A stretch of 64,000 nt of DNA from Nitronereus sp964503895 (lineage in GTDB: Bacteria > Nitrospirota > Nitrospiria > Nitrospirales > UBA8639). The notes under the pieces are model-generated. The model saw only the letters and a list, made by a program, of their open reading frames with translations, was not told the origin of the DNA and did not search any database. Every line of letters begins with the position of its first letter. Within the stretch, counting starts at the first letter, position 1. A program made the translations under genes and the position numbers. The DNA lies in contig CAZDCF010000001.1 of NCBI GenBank assembly GCA_964503895.1, forward strand, positions 1-64,000. Direction: 5' to 3'. Below are positions 17,318 to 27,228 of the stretch, piece after piece.

Positions 17318-17325
17318 AAATTTCT

Positions 17326-18150
17326 TCAATCGGTGGATATTGAGCGGTTCTGATAACCCTTTACAATCATCAAAACTCCGAGCAAAAACATAGGAATGCT
17401 TAAGAGTTGTCCCATGGTTAGTGGGCCAAGTAGATAGCCCAGGTGTGCATCCGGCTCTCGGAACAATTCCACAAAACTTCGGAAAAAACCGTAACCGGCA
17501 ATGAATCCCCAAAAGACCGTGCCAGGAGGGGTATTTCGTCGGCCAACAATCCACAGCAAAAGAAATAGCGCGATGCCTTCTAGGCCGGCTTCATAGAGTT
17601 GTGATGGGTGGCGGCACACATTACCCCCTCGGGGGAACACCATACACCAATCCACATTCGTGGCACGTCCAAAGAGTTCACCATTAATAAAATTTCCAAT
17701 CCGACCAAACCCCAACCCTATAGGCACGGCTTGAGCTGCGAGGTCTGCAATGGTGTAGATCGCAAAATCTTTTTTCCGGCAAAATAACCAGACAGCCAAA
17801 CAAGTTCCGATGAGTCCACCGTGAAAAGACATCCCGCCTTCCCAGACCGCCAAAATACTTAACGGGTGTTGGATATAATAGGCGGCATTGTAAAACAAGG
17901 TATACCCAAGTCGCCCACCAATAAACACGCCAAGTGCTGCATATACAATGAGGTCGTACAATTGATCCTTGCGGAGTGGGATTTGCTTGGCTTGTGCACG
18001 GGAGTGAATCAAAAAATACGCCCCTGCCAGCCCTATCAAATACATCAGCCCGTACCAGCGAAATTTCAATGGCCCAAGACCGAAAAACACCGGATCAATT
18101 TCCGGAAAAGGAAGGGCGGAGAGAATAGGAAGGTCAAACGAAAATATCAT
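17326..18150 (-). CDS. lgt: phosphatidylglycerol-prolipoprotein diacylglyceryl transferase
   Basis: Lgt adds diacylglycerol to the lipobox Cys of prolipoproteins in the inner membrane. It has seven or so membrane segments, the SFHGGLIG motif (about residue 99-106 from the ATG) and the Lgt signature GRIGNFINGELFGRAT. I start it at the ATG at 18150 (MIFSFDLPILS, 274 residues), preceded by GGA at suitable spacing. A TTG at 18186 would add 12 residues that family members lack. It ends eight bases from the lipoprotein gene on the other strand. Confidence 0.97.
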   Translation of the reverse strand: MIFSFDLPILSALPFPEIDPVFFGLGPLKFRWYGLMYLIGLAGAYFLIHSRAQAKQIPLRKDQLYDLIVYAALGVFIGGRLGYTLFYNAAYYIQHPLSILAVWEGGMSFHGGLIGTCLAVWLFCRKKDFAIYTIADLAAQAVPIGLGFGRIGNFINGELFGRATNVDWCMVFPRGGNVCRHPSQLYEAGLEGIALFLLLWIVGRRNTPPGTVFWGFIAGYGFFRSFVELFREPDAHLGYLLGPLTMGQLLSIPMFLLGVLMIVKGYQNRSISTD

Positions 18151-18623
18151 GAAAAAATCCAAGCCAAAATTATGAAATAGTTTCAAGCATACTTGATGCT
18201 AAAAGTTTGAGAAGCTAGTGCATCGTAGGGAGGAGTCAGTAGTTTTTCAAGGGACTAGAGGTAGGGCACTGTTGTTTTTGAGAGATGACTCCCTCATTCC
18301 CGACTTTAGTGAATCGGGAGGCCAGGCTTTCTTTATCCCGAGACTCGATAGTTTTGAAAGATTGACGAATTATAAGAATTCTTAGGGTGAGAGCTAAACC
18401 GCTCTATAGCAATCTTTTCAAAACCAAGACAAGAAGGAAGAAAAATGCTCGTTTTTCGACTAAAGGTGTTGGGAGTAATAAACAAAAAACTAAAATTTTA
18501 GAAAAAACATACTTCCCTTTCCTTACTCTCTTCCATTCTACTGCTAATGTGCTATAAATGACTGTTTGGCCTTTTTCGTTTTTGGGCCATTTCGAGCTAC
18601 CCAATATCTGGGGAAATTTTTCC
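18151..18623. other. long intergenic region upstream of lgt and the SNF2 helicase
   Basis: About 470 bases separate the divergent lgt and SNF2 genes. It has an imperfect hairpin (TCCCGA 18298-18303 with TCGGGA 18314-18319) and a TATAAA preceded by TG (18553-18558), a possible extended -10 box for the helicase gene. No convincing coding frame is present; short frames on both strands have poor composition and no start site. Confidence 0.5.
18553..18558 (+). promoter_or_regulatory. possible extended -10 box for the SNF2 helicase
   Basis: TGC followed by TATAAA lies about 65 bases before the preferred start at 18624. No clear -35 box is seen, which is allowed for extended -10 promoters. The assignment is by sequence match only. 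Confidence 0.35.
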
Positions 18624-21600
18624 ATGATTAATCATTTGAAGGCTTTGCCGCCCAATATTGTGTACACAATTGCCCCCAAAGATTATGTGGTGCGGGGGTA
18701 TGATTATTTTTATGAGGAACGGCTGGAATCATTTCGATGGGAACATGACCGGTCACGATTAACGGCTGTGGTGCTGGGTTCAAAGCGGTATGCCGTGGGT
18801 TTTTCCATTGTTGATGACCAATTAGAATACTTGTGCAATTGTCCCATTTGGCACAATGAGACGCAATGCAAACATGTGGTTTGCGCGTTACTAACCATTA
18901 TAAATTTGCTTTCCCCGCTTCATTTTAAAGTGACGAAACATCAACCGCGCCGGTTGGAAAAGCTACGAGCAGCCTTGCTGTACGATGACAGTGCAAACTT
19001 TCAAAAATTTCGAGGACTGGGTTCATCAGAATCCGTGATTCATTCAGGGCCCGATAATTTTGAACTTGTGATTCAACTCCGCGAGCAACATCCGGAGGTG
19101 TCTGTTCGTAACCATGGACAGCGACTATACACGCTTCGAGGTGTGCCGGAGACGCTTGCCTATTTTATCGGTGATTTTTACCACTCCTTCCCCGTGCATC
19201 GTGATCGGTTTACCCGGCACCTTCAAATCGCGGGCAATCGGTATCCCATTATTTTTGAATGTGATGGTGAGTCCATGCGGGTGAAATGGGAATCCTTTCA
19301 TCGGTGCGAAATGCATACAGAGTTGGATGTGGCAGAAGGGCAGGTTGTGCTTCGACCTTTGTATTTTCTCGATCGAATGGCGCGAAAACGTGTGAAATTA
19401 TTTTGGGACTATGCTGTGGATTTGGAACGGCAGGTTTTGGTGAGGATGGAGGAACAGAATGAATGGGATGTTCAAGCCAAGCTCTACGATGAATGGATAT
19501 ATGGTCTAGAGGCCTTGGATGACGAACATATGTTTTACTTGTCCAGGGTCTATCGATACTGGGAACGACTTATGAATCGAGATGAATCGTCTTGGGAACA
19601 GTTAAAAGCGGCAATCGTAGAACGGCGACCCATGGCTTTGCCCTTGCGCCGAGCACAATCCATGCCGGTATATATTCCAACCCTGCATCTAGAGGCTATA
19701 CGTCAACGGTTGGTGGTGAAAGTCAATGGGATCGTGACGCCATTTTCAGGGAAAAACAAAAAACCTGCGCCTTGCGTGCCGCGACATCGTCTGGCTGTCT
19801 ATCCCGTTCAGGAGGATTCCGGGCCATCGGTATCTGGGCAGTCGATGGCGGTGATTCGGGCCGAATGCTGGTGGGGGGAGTGTTATGCGCCACCTTTTGA
19901 ACCCGCGTTTAGCTTTTTTTTGTATTTGGCACAATACCCTGGTTTGCCTGTGCCGCTTCGAACAAAAAAACGTAAAAAGGTTTTGCAAGAGGCCTGCATG
20001 AAACTTTTGCTCGTATCGAAGCCCACGGAGGTCGAAAATGTTCTGCGGTCTGTCCTTTCAGGAAGAGACTTTCAGCAACTCGATACTAAGCGGGCGGCCA
20101 AGCATGTATTAAAACAATTTTTCTCCGCGTATTGGGGTGATGATGTTTGGCTTCAATTTCATTGTGGCCAATGGCAATTGTTGTCCGTGGACAAAGCCCA
20201 GGAAGCGAAGATGTATCTACTTCCCTATGAGCAATTTGGTTCGCAGATATTCGAAGGAATGGTGCGACACGATGAAATGTGGTTGTCCTTAGACGTTCTT
20301 TACCAGGGTTTGCCGGGTTTATATGATGCTTGCCAGGCGGAAGGTATTGAATTGTTTTATCAGACTAACCCCGTGGCCTTGGCGCAGTGGGAATTTTCTC
20401 TTGATGCCCAACGTCATGGAGGCATTGATTGGTTTGAATTGCGCCCGGAGATTTGTTGCAACGGTCAATTAATGACCAAATCTGAGGTCAATGAAGTCAT
20501 GCAAGCAAGCGGGGTAATGGAAAAGGATGGTGTGGCGCATATCTTTTCCCTCAAGGCACAAGAAGCGTTTCGGGCTTTTTCCTCGGCGTACCAGCAAGAA
20601 TCGGTTGGACCAGGAAAAGAGAAAGAATGGGTGCGGGTGCCGCGCCTACAGATTTTAGATTGGATAAGGCTTCGGAAGCAGGGGGTTAAAATTACCCTAC
20701 CACCCGAAGATGAAGCGATACTGGATCGCTTGCTTCATTTAGAACATATTCAGGCCCCTCCACTGCCGCGACGCTTACAAGCCAAACTTCGCGGCTATCA
20801 AAAAAACGGGTATGTTTGGTTAGCGTTTTTATATCAACATCGCTTTGGGGCGTGCCTGGCGGATGATATGGGTCTCGGTAAAACAGTGCAGGCTATTAGT
20901 ATATTGGGCGGCATCAAGGAAGGTATTATTTCTTCATTAACAAATCAGTATGCCCCGCATTTAATCGTACTGCCTCCTAGTCTGCTCTTCAATTGGGAAC
21001 AAGAAATTAAAAAGTTTTATCCATCCTTCCGGGTGTACTTGTATGTTGGTTCGAATCGGTCGCCAAAGTTTGAAGGATTCGATGTGGTATTGACCACCTA
21101 TGGTGTGGTTAGGCGGGATATCACAATTTTGGAATCTATTTCCTTTCATGTGATCGTATTTGACGAAGCGCAGGCTGTAAAGAACATGTATGCGGAAACC
21201 ACTAGTGCGGTTCGTCGGTTGCAAGCTGTGTTCAAAATGGTGATGACCGGCACGCCTTTGGAAAATCATATTGGCGAATTCTTTTCACTTATTGATCTCT
21301 GTCTGCCAGGTCTGCTGGGTGACTATGGCAAAATAAAATCGAAAGTCATGTCTGCTACTAAGGATTATCTTGATGTTCTCGAGCGGCGAACTAAACCCTT
21401 TGTGTTGCGCCGGACCAAGGAGCAAATTCTCAAAGAATTGCCGGCCAAGATCGAAACCGATGTGTATCTGGATTTAACTGAAAGACAAAAATCACTTTAT
21501 CAACATACGATTGCACAAATTCGTCCGACTATCGAGGATGCCTATCGCACCAAAACCAAAGCTCAGGCTCGTATTATCGCTCTTACTGCAATCTTGAAAT

Positions 21601-22172
21601 TACGTCAATTGTGCTTGTCGCCAAGATTGCTTTATCCGAATTCGCGCGATTCTTCACCAAAGATTACCTTTGTCATCGAACGTCTGAGTGAGTTGATAAA
21701 AGCCGATCATAGCGCGCTCGTGTTTTCTCAATTCACTTCATTTCTCGATTTGGTTGAAGCTGCATTGGTTAACCACCATATTCCATACTGCCGGTTGGAT
21801 GGATCAACCCCTACAGAAAAACGCAAAGCGCTAGTCAAAACTTTTCAAGAAAGCAAAGAGGCCTCCGTATTTTTGCTCAGCCTCAAAGCCGGAGGACAAG
21901 GTTTGAATTTAACCAAGGCATCTTATGTTTTTCACTTGGATCCTTGGTGGAATCCAGCTGTTGAAAATCAAGCCTCCGATCGAGCCCATCGTATAGGCCA
22001 AACGCAAAAAGTCTCGATTTTGCGAATCCTCATGCGGCATTCCGTCGAAGAAAAAATGATGACTCTAAAAAAACAGAAATACGCTCTCTATAAAGCGGTT
22101 CTCGAAGGTGCTATGAGCCGTGGTTCCAGTGCATCAATTACTAAAGAGGAATTCGATTTTCTTCTGAGTTGA
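18624..22172 (+). CDS. SNF2/SWI2-family helicase with SWIM zinc finger
   Basis: This is a 1182-residue bacterial HepA/RapA-type ATPase that likely remodels protein-nucleic acid complexes. A SWIM finger is near the N-terminus (Cys71-x-Cys73-x8-Cys82-x-His84). A long middle region follows, of the kind found in bacterial SNF2 proteins. The helicase core starts near residue 720: LRGYQKNGYVWLAFL, Walker A DDMGLGKTVQ (Lys753) and the DEAQ box at 847-850. The second lobe has LVFSQFTSFL, LLSLKAGGQGLNL and DPWWNPAVENQASDRAHRIGQ. I prefer the ATG at 18624 (MINHLKALPP), with GGGGAAA upstream. The ATG at 18558 would overlap the possible -10 box and add 22 residues. Confidence 0.93.
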   Translation: MINHLKALPPNIVYTIAPKDYVVRGYDYFYEERLESFRWEHDRSRLTAVVLGSKRYAVGFSIVDDQLEYLCNCPIWHNETQCKHVVCALLTIINLLSPLHFKVTKHQPRRLEKLRAALLYDDSANFQKFRGLGSSESVIHSGPDNFELVIQLREQHPEVSVRNHGQRLYTLRGVPETLAYFIGDFYHSFPVHRDRFTRHLQIAGNRYPIIFECDGESMRVKWESFHRCEMHTELDVAEGQVVLRPLYFLDRMARKRVKLFWDYAVDLERQVLVRMEEQNEWDVQAKLYDEWIYGLEALDDEHMFYLSRVYRYWERLMNRDESSWEQLKAAIVERRPMALPLRRAQSMPVYIPTLHLEAIRQRLVVKVNGIVTPFSGKNKKPAPCVPRHRLAVYPVQEDSGPSVSGQSMAVIRAECWWGECYAPPFEPAFSFFLYLAQYPGLPVPLRTKKRKKVLQEACMKLLLVSKPTEVENVLRSVLSGRDFQQLDTKRAAKHVLKQFFSAYWGDDVWLQFHCGQWQLLSVDKAQEAKMYLLPYEQFGSQIFEGMVRHDEMWLSLDVLYQGLPGLYDACQAEGIELFYQTNPVALAQWEFSLDAQRHGGIDWFELRPEICCNGQLMTKSEVNEVMQASGVMEKDGVAHIFSLKAQEAFRAFSSAYQQESVGPGKEKEWVRVPRLQILDWIRLRKQGVKITLPPEDEAILDRLLHLEHIQAPPLPRRLQAKLRGYQKNGYVWLAFLYQHRFGACLADDMGLGKTVQAISILGGIKEGIISSLTNQYAPHLIVLPPSLLFNWEQEIKKFYPSFRVYLYVGSNRSPKFEGFDVVLTTYGVVRRDITILESISFHVIVFDEAQAVKNMYAETTSAVRRLQAVFKMVMTGTPLENHIGEFFSLIDLCLPGLLGDYGKIKSKVMSATKDYLDVLERRTKPFVLRRTKEQILKELPAKIETDVYLDLTERQKSLYQHTIAQIRPTIEDAYRTKTKAQARIIALTAILKLRQLCLSPRLLYPNSRDSSPKITFVIERLSELIKADHSALVFSQFTSFLDLVEAALVNHHIPYCRLDGSTPTEKRKALVKTFQESKEASVFLLSLKAGGQGLNLTKASYVFHLDPWWNPAVENQASDRAHRIGQTQKVSILRILMRHSVEEKMMTLKKQKYALYKAVLEGAMSRGSSASITKEEFDFLLS

Positions 22173-22628
22173 GGCATCTTCCTCATCAATAAGAAAAAAT
22201 CTTCATTCGAGATGTATTAACCGAGAGACCAGGGTTTTATTATGGTAGAGTCTTTCTCCAACACGACGAGGTTATTTTGTTTCGGTAAAAGCACCAAACC
22301 CATTTCTTTTTTTTGCGTGACCCTATGAAATACTGGGCTTTTACCCCGAACATTTTATTATTTCATTTCCTGTGGTCTCTTTGACCTACAAAAACCAATT
22401 AATGGCTTTCTTGGTAAGGGATTGTTTTGCTTAAGTTTGACAAATTAATCAAGACATTTGCCTAGTTACTTTATTGCAGGGTAGAGTTTAACAGGTGGAT
22501 CCGAATGACAGTCATTGCTTAAGGTTAAAAGTCGTTCGTTTTTCAAACCTTTTTAAATGAATCAGGCAGCGTTATTTGAAAATTACAGAGGCATAAGTCG
22601 ATGTTTCTGTATATAGAAAGGATTTTTT
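22173..22628. other. intergenic region before the Mrp gene
   Basis: There are 456 bases of AT-rich sequence with no supported gene. A small stem (TGAGG/CCTCA) lies just after the helicase stop but lacks a T-run. A TTGACA at 22437-22442 has no acceptable -10 box at normal spacing. I see no riboswitch-like or repeat structure. Confidence 0.5.
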
Positions 22629-23516
22629 ATGAGCGATGAGCAAGTACGGCAATCGACGCCTGGGCAGGAACCCGCTGAAGATAAATTGCTTCCTGGTGTA
22701 AAGTATGTTGTGGCTGTGAGCAGTGGGAAGGGCGGTGTCGGGAAGTCTACGGTGGCAGTCAATTTGGGTGTGTCATTAGCCAAGTCTGGAGCTAAGGTTG
22801 GGTTGATGGATGCGGATATTTATGGCCCCAATATTCCTATGATGATGGGTGTACCAGAGGCAGGGGGCAAAGAGGGAGAAAAAATTTTGCCGGCGGAGGC
22901 TTACGGGGTGAAGGTAATGTCAATGGGGTTTTTTGTGCCAGAGGAAACTGCGGTAGTATGGCGGGGCCCCATGGTACACACAGCCATTCAACAATTTTTC
23001 CGGGATGTGTTATGGGGCGAGTTGGATTACTTACTGATCGACCTGCCACCGGGAACCGGCGATGCGCAACTGAGTATATCTCAGATTGTTCCTGTGACCG
23101 GAGCTGTTACGGTGACGACTCCTCAGGATGTCGCGTTGTACGATGTTCGCAAGGGACTCAGAATGTTCCAGAAAGTAAATGTTCCGTTGCTAGGGATAAT
23201 TGAAAATATGAGTTTCTTTGTATGCGGACATTGTGGTGAGCGGACGGAGATTTTTTCTTTTGCAGGTGGCGAGCAGGCGTCAAAGAAATTTGAGATTCCA
23301 TTTTTGGGGCGGATTCCTTTGGATCCTGCTATCCGGGAAGGTGGCGATACTGGGACACCGATTGTGGTAGCCAACCCTGATTCACCACAGTCCAAGGCTT
23401 TTGGTGAGATTGCAGCAACGTTGCGTTCGCAGATTGAGAATAAGGAGAGTGGGGAGCCCCGTTCTTCTTTGAGTGATATGTTGAAAAAGTTGAAGGAGCC
23501 AATGGGTTTGAATTAA
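22629..23516 (+). CDS. apbC: Mrp/NBP35-family Fe-S cluster carrier ATPase
   Basis: This 295-residue P-loop ATPase is thought to carry or insert iron-sulfur clusters. The deviant Walker A GKGGVGKST is at residues 33-41. MDADIYGPNIPMMMG follows, then DYLLIDLPPGTGDAQLS (Walker B region) and TTPQDVALYDV. The Cys pair CGHCGE (near residue 198) is the cluster-bridging site of the Mrp family. The N-terminal MIP18-like domain found in some homologues is absent, so this is the short form. The C-terminal tail after about residue 270 is polar. A Rieske ferredoxin gene follows, which fits Fe-S use but does not prove a link. Confidence 0.95.
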   Translation: MSDEQVRQSTPGQEPAEDKLLPGVKYVVAVSSGKGGVGKSTVAVNLGVSLAKSGAKVGLMDADIYGPNIPMMMGVPEAGGKEGEKILPAEAYGVKVMSMGFFVPEETAVVWRGPMVHTAIQQFFRDVLWGELDYLLIDLPPGTGDAQLSISQIVPVTGAVTVTTPQDVALYDVRKGLRMFQKVNVPLLGIIENMSFFVCGHCGERTEIFSFAGGEQASKKFEIPFLGRIPLDPAIREGGDTGTPIVVANPDSPQSKAFGEIAATLRSQIENKESGEPRSSLSDMLKKLKEPMGLN

Positions 23517-23582
23517 AGAAAGTTTTTTAATTTATAAGAAAAAGATAGATTCTTGATTGAGAATAGCCAGGATGCTATCTGT

Positions 23583-23614
23583 AGGGCTATGGTCCATAGC
23601 TCTTTAAGTTTTCT
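23583..23614 (+). terminator. candidate terminator hairpin between apbC and the Rieske gene
   Basis: AGGGCTATGG and CCATAGCTCT (23583-23602) form a long hairpin when read as plus-strand RNA, with one G-U pair. It is followed by TTTAAGTTTT. It lies 67 bases after apbC and just before the Rieske ribosome binding site, so it may terminate or attenuate transcription between the two genes. Confidence 0.5.
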
Positions 23615-23639
23615 ACTGTAATGCCTAAAGGAGGAGTAG

Positions 23640-23945
23640 ATGTCGGAACGAGTAAAGATAGCCAATACAGATGAGTTATCCCCGGGTACCGGGATGGTTG
23701 TGGAAACAAACGAAAAAAGTTTGGCTGTGTTTAATGTCGATGGGACATTTTATGTGATTGATAACACCTGTGTGCATAGGGGTGGCCCCTTAGGCGAGGG
23801 CGATCTTGAGGGTGAGGTAGTGACTTGCCCGTGGCATAATTGGGAGTACAATGTAAAAACCGGTGTGTCCGTGAATAATCCCTCGGCTTGTGTCGCATCG
23901 TACCCTGTTATCATTGAGGGAGATGAGATAAAGATCGACCTTTAA
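23640..23945 (+). CDS. Rieske-type [2Fe-2S] ferredoxin
   Basis: This 101-residue soluble protein has the complete Rieske motif, Cys44-x-His46 and Cys63-x2-His66 (NTCVHRGGPLGEG and VTCPWHNWEYN). There is no membrane anchor, so it resembles the ferredoxin component of dioxygenases or the small NirD-like proteins rather than the bc1 subunit. It probably passes electrons to a soluble oxidoreductase. No oxygenase or reductase partner lies nearby; neighbours are apbC and a peptide transporter. The ATG follows a very strong AAAGGAGGAG site, which suggests high translation. Confidence 0.95.
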   Translation: MSERVKIANTDELSPGTGMVVETNEKSLAVFNVDGTFYVIDNTCVHRGGPLGEGDLEGEVVTCPWHNWEYNVKTGVSVNNPSACVASYPVIIEGDEIKIDL

Positions 23946-24058
23946 TAAAGAAGGATTACCTCTGTAGGCCGCGAATACGGTTCGACTTAATTCGGGGCAT
24001 TGCCTATAATGAAATTGAAACTTTTTTCTTAAACCCATGGACGAATCGTTTTGCTCTC

Positions 24059-26191
24059 ATGCGCCTCAAACGCTGGCTTCTTCTTGCCCCATTTCTATTA
24101 ACGATTTTTCTACTACAATCATACTTTTGGGTTCCCACCTATGAAAAACAGGCAACGGGTAATCCGAAGCGCCTGGTGACATATATCGAAGGTTCTTCGG
24201 GTGACGCCAAAATCCTCAACCCCGTTTTAAATGCAGACACCGCGAGTTCAGGTATTGCCGGCCATGTGTTTGAAGGCCTGTTGGATATGGATGAAAACCT
24301 GAATCTTCGAGGACGGTTGGCTAAGGATTGGAAGATCTCGGAGAAGACTTATTTATTTGTTAGTCCTTCAAATCGATTTCCCGACGGTACGGAAGTCACG
24401 GGCATGGCTTTAATCAAACGAATTCGATCTGCGCTTCAGCAAGATTCGTTTTCATCATTCTCTGAAAATGTCGTAGGCATTGAGATTTTTCCTCCAACAA
24501 ATCTGACGCAAAAGATTTCTGTTTGGGAGAAAGGGGAAGACGGAAAACCTAAACGTAAGCAAATCGAGATTTCTTTTGATGTTCCCGAACGCATTGCTTT
24601 TTTGCTGCATCATGTGGATCAAGACTTTTTTAAACGTCTATCGCTGGTTGTGGGCGATCGTTATTTAGAAAACTTTCCTTATGAACGTTTTGTCCATTTA
24701 CCAGAAGGAATAAAACCCGACATCAAAAATCAGGTTTCCGTTAAAGTTGAGGAACTCTTTCCTGTGGCTGAGCACAATCCAATTATCGATTTTCATCTCC
24801 GAAAAGGCGTGAGGTTCCATGATGGGCATGAATTTGATGCAGGTGATGTGAAGTTCACATATGAGTCCATCATGAATCCCAAGAATCTTTCGCCTCGCAC
24901 GTCGGATTTTGAACCCATAAAGGATATGGAAGTTATTGACTCCCACACAATAAGAGTCGTGTATAAACGACTCTTTTCACCGGCGATCAATGCTTGGACT
25001 ATGGGGATTCTTCCCGAGCATTTGCTGAACGCCAAAGCCATGGAGAGGGAAATGGAAGCCAGGGGTCTTTCGGGGGCGGCACGCAAGGACTTTGGCATGC
25101 GGGATAGTCAATTCAATCGATCGCCTATTGGGAGTGGAAGATTTCGATTTGTTGAATGGCAAAGTGATGAGTTTATCCATCTTACGCGGAATGAAGATTA
25201 TTGGGAAGGTCCCTCAGAATATCATGATTACTACATGCGAATTGTCCCAGATTTATTGACCCAAGAAATGGAGTTTCGGTCAGGGGCAGTTGATTATTAT
25301 GGTGCGCAGCCCCATCAAGTTTCTCGATACAAACAAGACGCCCAATATCAATCCTTCTCGAGTCTTGGGTTTGGCTATACTTATATTGGTTATAACAACC
25401 GTCGTCCCTTGTTTGCAGATTCTGAGGTGCGAAAAGCATTAGGCATGGCTGTAAATGTTAGCGAATTTTTGAAATATTTATTGTACGGGGAGGGTGAACG
25501 GATCACGGGGCCATATCCCAAAAATACGCAATGGTATGATCATTCCATTGAGCCGCTTCCCTATGATCCAGATGGTGCGAAAAGAATACTTGAAACCAAA
25601 GGTTGGGAACTGAATGCGGAGGGTTGGTTAGAGAAAGATGGAAAGATTTTTGAGTTCAACCTAATCACGAATAGCGGCAACCCCATTCGAAAAAATGTCA
25701 TGACCATCGCTCAAAATGCATGGAAAAAAATTGGTGTAAAGTGCAATACACAATATTTTGAATGGGCGGTTTTTCTGAAGGACTTTGTGAATACTGGAGA
25801 CTTTGACGCGGTGGTTTTGGGTTGGAGTATGGGCATTGATCCCGATTTATTCCAACTGTGGCATTCTAGCCAGGCTGGCCCTCAGCAATTGAACTTCATC
25901 GGATATAAAAATCCTGTTGTCGATGATCTTATTGTTCGTATTCGGCAGGAATACAACGTTGAGGTTCAACGTAATCTTACCCATCAGTTGCATCGTCTGA
26001 TTGCAGAGGAGCAACCATATACGTTTCTTTATGCTCCGTTGGGAACTAGAGTTTTGGATAAGAAAATAGTGCTCGTGAGTAGGGAAGATGATGGAACAGA
26101 AGAATATGAAAAAATCTATCCCATTAAGAGCGGAGACATTACGTTTCATTTCCATCAATGGCGGAAGCTTGAATTTACTCCCAGGTTTTAA
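24059..26191 (+). CDS. peptide ABC transporter substrate-binding protein (family 5)
   Basis: This 710-residue protein binds peptides or similar solutes outside the inner membrane. Residues about 7-26 form a hydrophobic anchor or uncleaved signal without a lipobox Cys. The family-5 fold begins at AKILNPVLNADTASSGIAGHVFEGLL and includes LRKGVRFHDGHEFDAGDVKFTYESI (about residues 252-276). Later come the typical YIGYNNRRPLFADSEVRKALGMAVN and GWSMGIDPD segments. It is about 170 residues longer than usual. The excess lies between residues about 100 and 245, and begins with a second FPDGTEV..MALIKRIRSA stretch resembling the later FHDG element. It heads a five-gene importer operon. Confidence 0.93.
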   Translation: MRLKRWLLLAPFLLTIFLLQSYFWVPTYEKQATGNPKRLVTYIEGSSGDAKILNPVLNADTASSGIAGHVFEGLLDMDENLNLRGRLAKDWKISEKTYLFVSPSNRFPDGTEVTGMALIKRIRSALQQDSFSSFSENVVGIEIFPPTNLTQKISVWEKGEDGKPKRKQIEISFDVPERIAFLLHHVDQDFFKRLSLVVGDRYLENFPYERFVHLPEGIKPDIKNQVSVKVEELFPVAEHNPIIDFHLRKGVRFHDGHEFDAGDVKFTYESIMNPKNLSPRTSDFEPIKDMEVIDSHTIRVVYKRLFSPAINAWTMGILPEHLLNAKAMEREMEARGLSGAARKDFGMRDSQFNRSPIGSGRFRFVEWQSDEFIHLTRNEDYWEGPSEYHDYYMRIVPDLLTQEMEFRSGAVDYYGAQPHQVSRYKQDAQYQSFSSLGFGYTYIGYNNRRPLFADSEVRKALGMAVNVSEFLKYLLYGEGERITGPYPKNTQWYDHSIEPLPYDPDGAKRILETKGWELNAEGWLEKDGKIFEFNLITNSGNPIRKNVMTIAQNAWKKIGVKCNTQYFEWAVFLKDFVNTGDFDAVVLGWSMGIDPDLFQLWHSSQAGPQQLNFIGYKNPVVDDLIVRIRQEYNVEVQRNLTHQLHRLIAEEQPYTFLYAPLGTRVLDKKIVLVSREDDGTEEYEKIYPIKSGDITFHFHQWRKLEFTPRF

Positions 26192-26226
26192 TATGAAAAG
26201 AAATCTGCTGGTAGGTTTATTCTAGA

Positions 26227-27204
26227 ATGCAAGCCTTTATCATTCGCAATATTCTCCAACGCCTGCTATTGGTTTTTATTGTCTCAATTCTTGCACATTC
26301 CGTGATTCACCTTGCTCCCGGGGAACCAAGTGAGGTCGATCCGGCAAATCCCAGAATGAAACCCGAAGACATTGCCAAGATTCGTGAGGCTTTTCATTTG
26401 GATGAACCCGCATATGTTCAGTATGCCTATTGGATGCGGGATTTATTTACTGGTGAACTAAAGTCATTTAAAGACAGCCAACCAGTTTTGGGAAAAATTT
26501 GGCGGCGTTTTCTTAATTCTCTTCCCCTGTTCATTTGTGCCACATTATTAATATGGACGCTAGCGTTTCCCGCGGGGATTCAAGCAGCTATTCATCGCGG
26601 AGCTGTGTATGACCGTTCAACAACTTTCGCCGCGTACGCACTTATTTCGGTTCCTGGATTCTTTTTATCTTATATCGTTATCCTCTGGGTAGTTGATGTG
26701 TTTGGAGTGCCAGTCATTGGTTTGAAGACATTTGGTATGGAACATGCCAAACCACTTTTTCAATCCATGGATCGAGTGTGGCATTTGGTGATTCCGTCGC
26801 TGATGTCCGCGCTTGGCGGGATGGCTATTCTGTCTCGATATGTTCGGTCGCAAATGCTCGAAGTCATTGGGCAGGATTATGTGCGTACGGCTCGGGCTAA
26901 AGGTGCTGAAGAGGATACGGTGATTTATCGACATGCTTTACGAAATGCCCTACTGCCTTTTGTGACGATGTTTGGGTTTTTGCTTCCAGGGCTAATTGGG
27001 GGCTCTGTGATTTTTGAACAAATCTTCGCCTGGCCTGGCTTGGGACGGCTGGGATACGAAGCTATTTTAGCTAGAGATTTTCCGGTGATTTTGACATTAA
27101 ACTTTATTGCAGCGGTTTTAACTCTGGCGGGAACCTTGCTTTCGGATATTCTCTATGCGGTTGTGGATCCGAGAATCAGAACTGGGCTTCAGGGAGATGC
27201 CTAG
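26227..27204 (+). CDS. peptide ABC transporter permease (DppB/OppB type)
   Basis: This 325-residue inner-membrane permease starts MQAFIIRNILQRLLLVFIVS, the usual N-terminal segment of DppB-type proteins, followed by HLAPGEPSEVDPANPR. The EAA loop that contacts the ATPase is clear: YVRTARAKGAEEDTVIYRHALRNALLP. GLIGGSVIFEQIFAWPGLGRL follows, typical of this subunit. It probably has six membrane segments. It lies 35 bases after the binding protein and 24 bases before the second permease, in a full importer operon. Confidence 0.95.
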   Translation: MQAFIIRNILQRLLLVFIVSILAHSVIHLAPGEPSEVDPANPRMKPEDIAKIREAFHLDEPAYVQYAYWMRDLFTGELKSFKDSQPVLGKIWRRFLNSLPLFICATLLIWTLAFPAGIQAAIHRGAVYDRSTTFAAYALISVPGFFLSYIVILWVVDVFGVPVIGLKTFGMEHAKPLFQSMDRVWHLVIPSLMSALGGMAILSRYVRSQMLEVIGQDYVRTARAKGAEEDTVIYRHALRNALLPFVTMFGFLLPGLIGGSVIFEQIFAWPGLGRLGYEAILARDFPVILTLNFIAAVLTLAGTLLSDILYAVVDPRIRTGLQGDA

Positions 27205-27228
27205 TTTTAATAAGGTTTGTTTGTTGCA

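Noticed and set aside
18298..18319. TCCCGA/TCGGGA hairpin as a terminator
   Set aside because: No T-run follows on either strand, and it is not at the 3' end of a gene.
18404..18625. 73-residue minus-strand frame upstream of the SNF2 gene
   Set aside because: AT-rich intergenic sequence with low complexity; it covers the likely helicase start and has no start signal.
22437..22465. TTGACA as a promoter of the Mrp gene
   Set aside because: No acceptable -10 hexamer lies 16-18 bases downstream.
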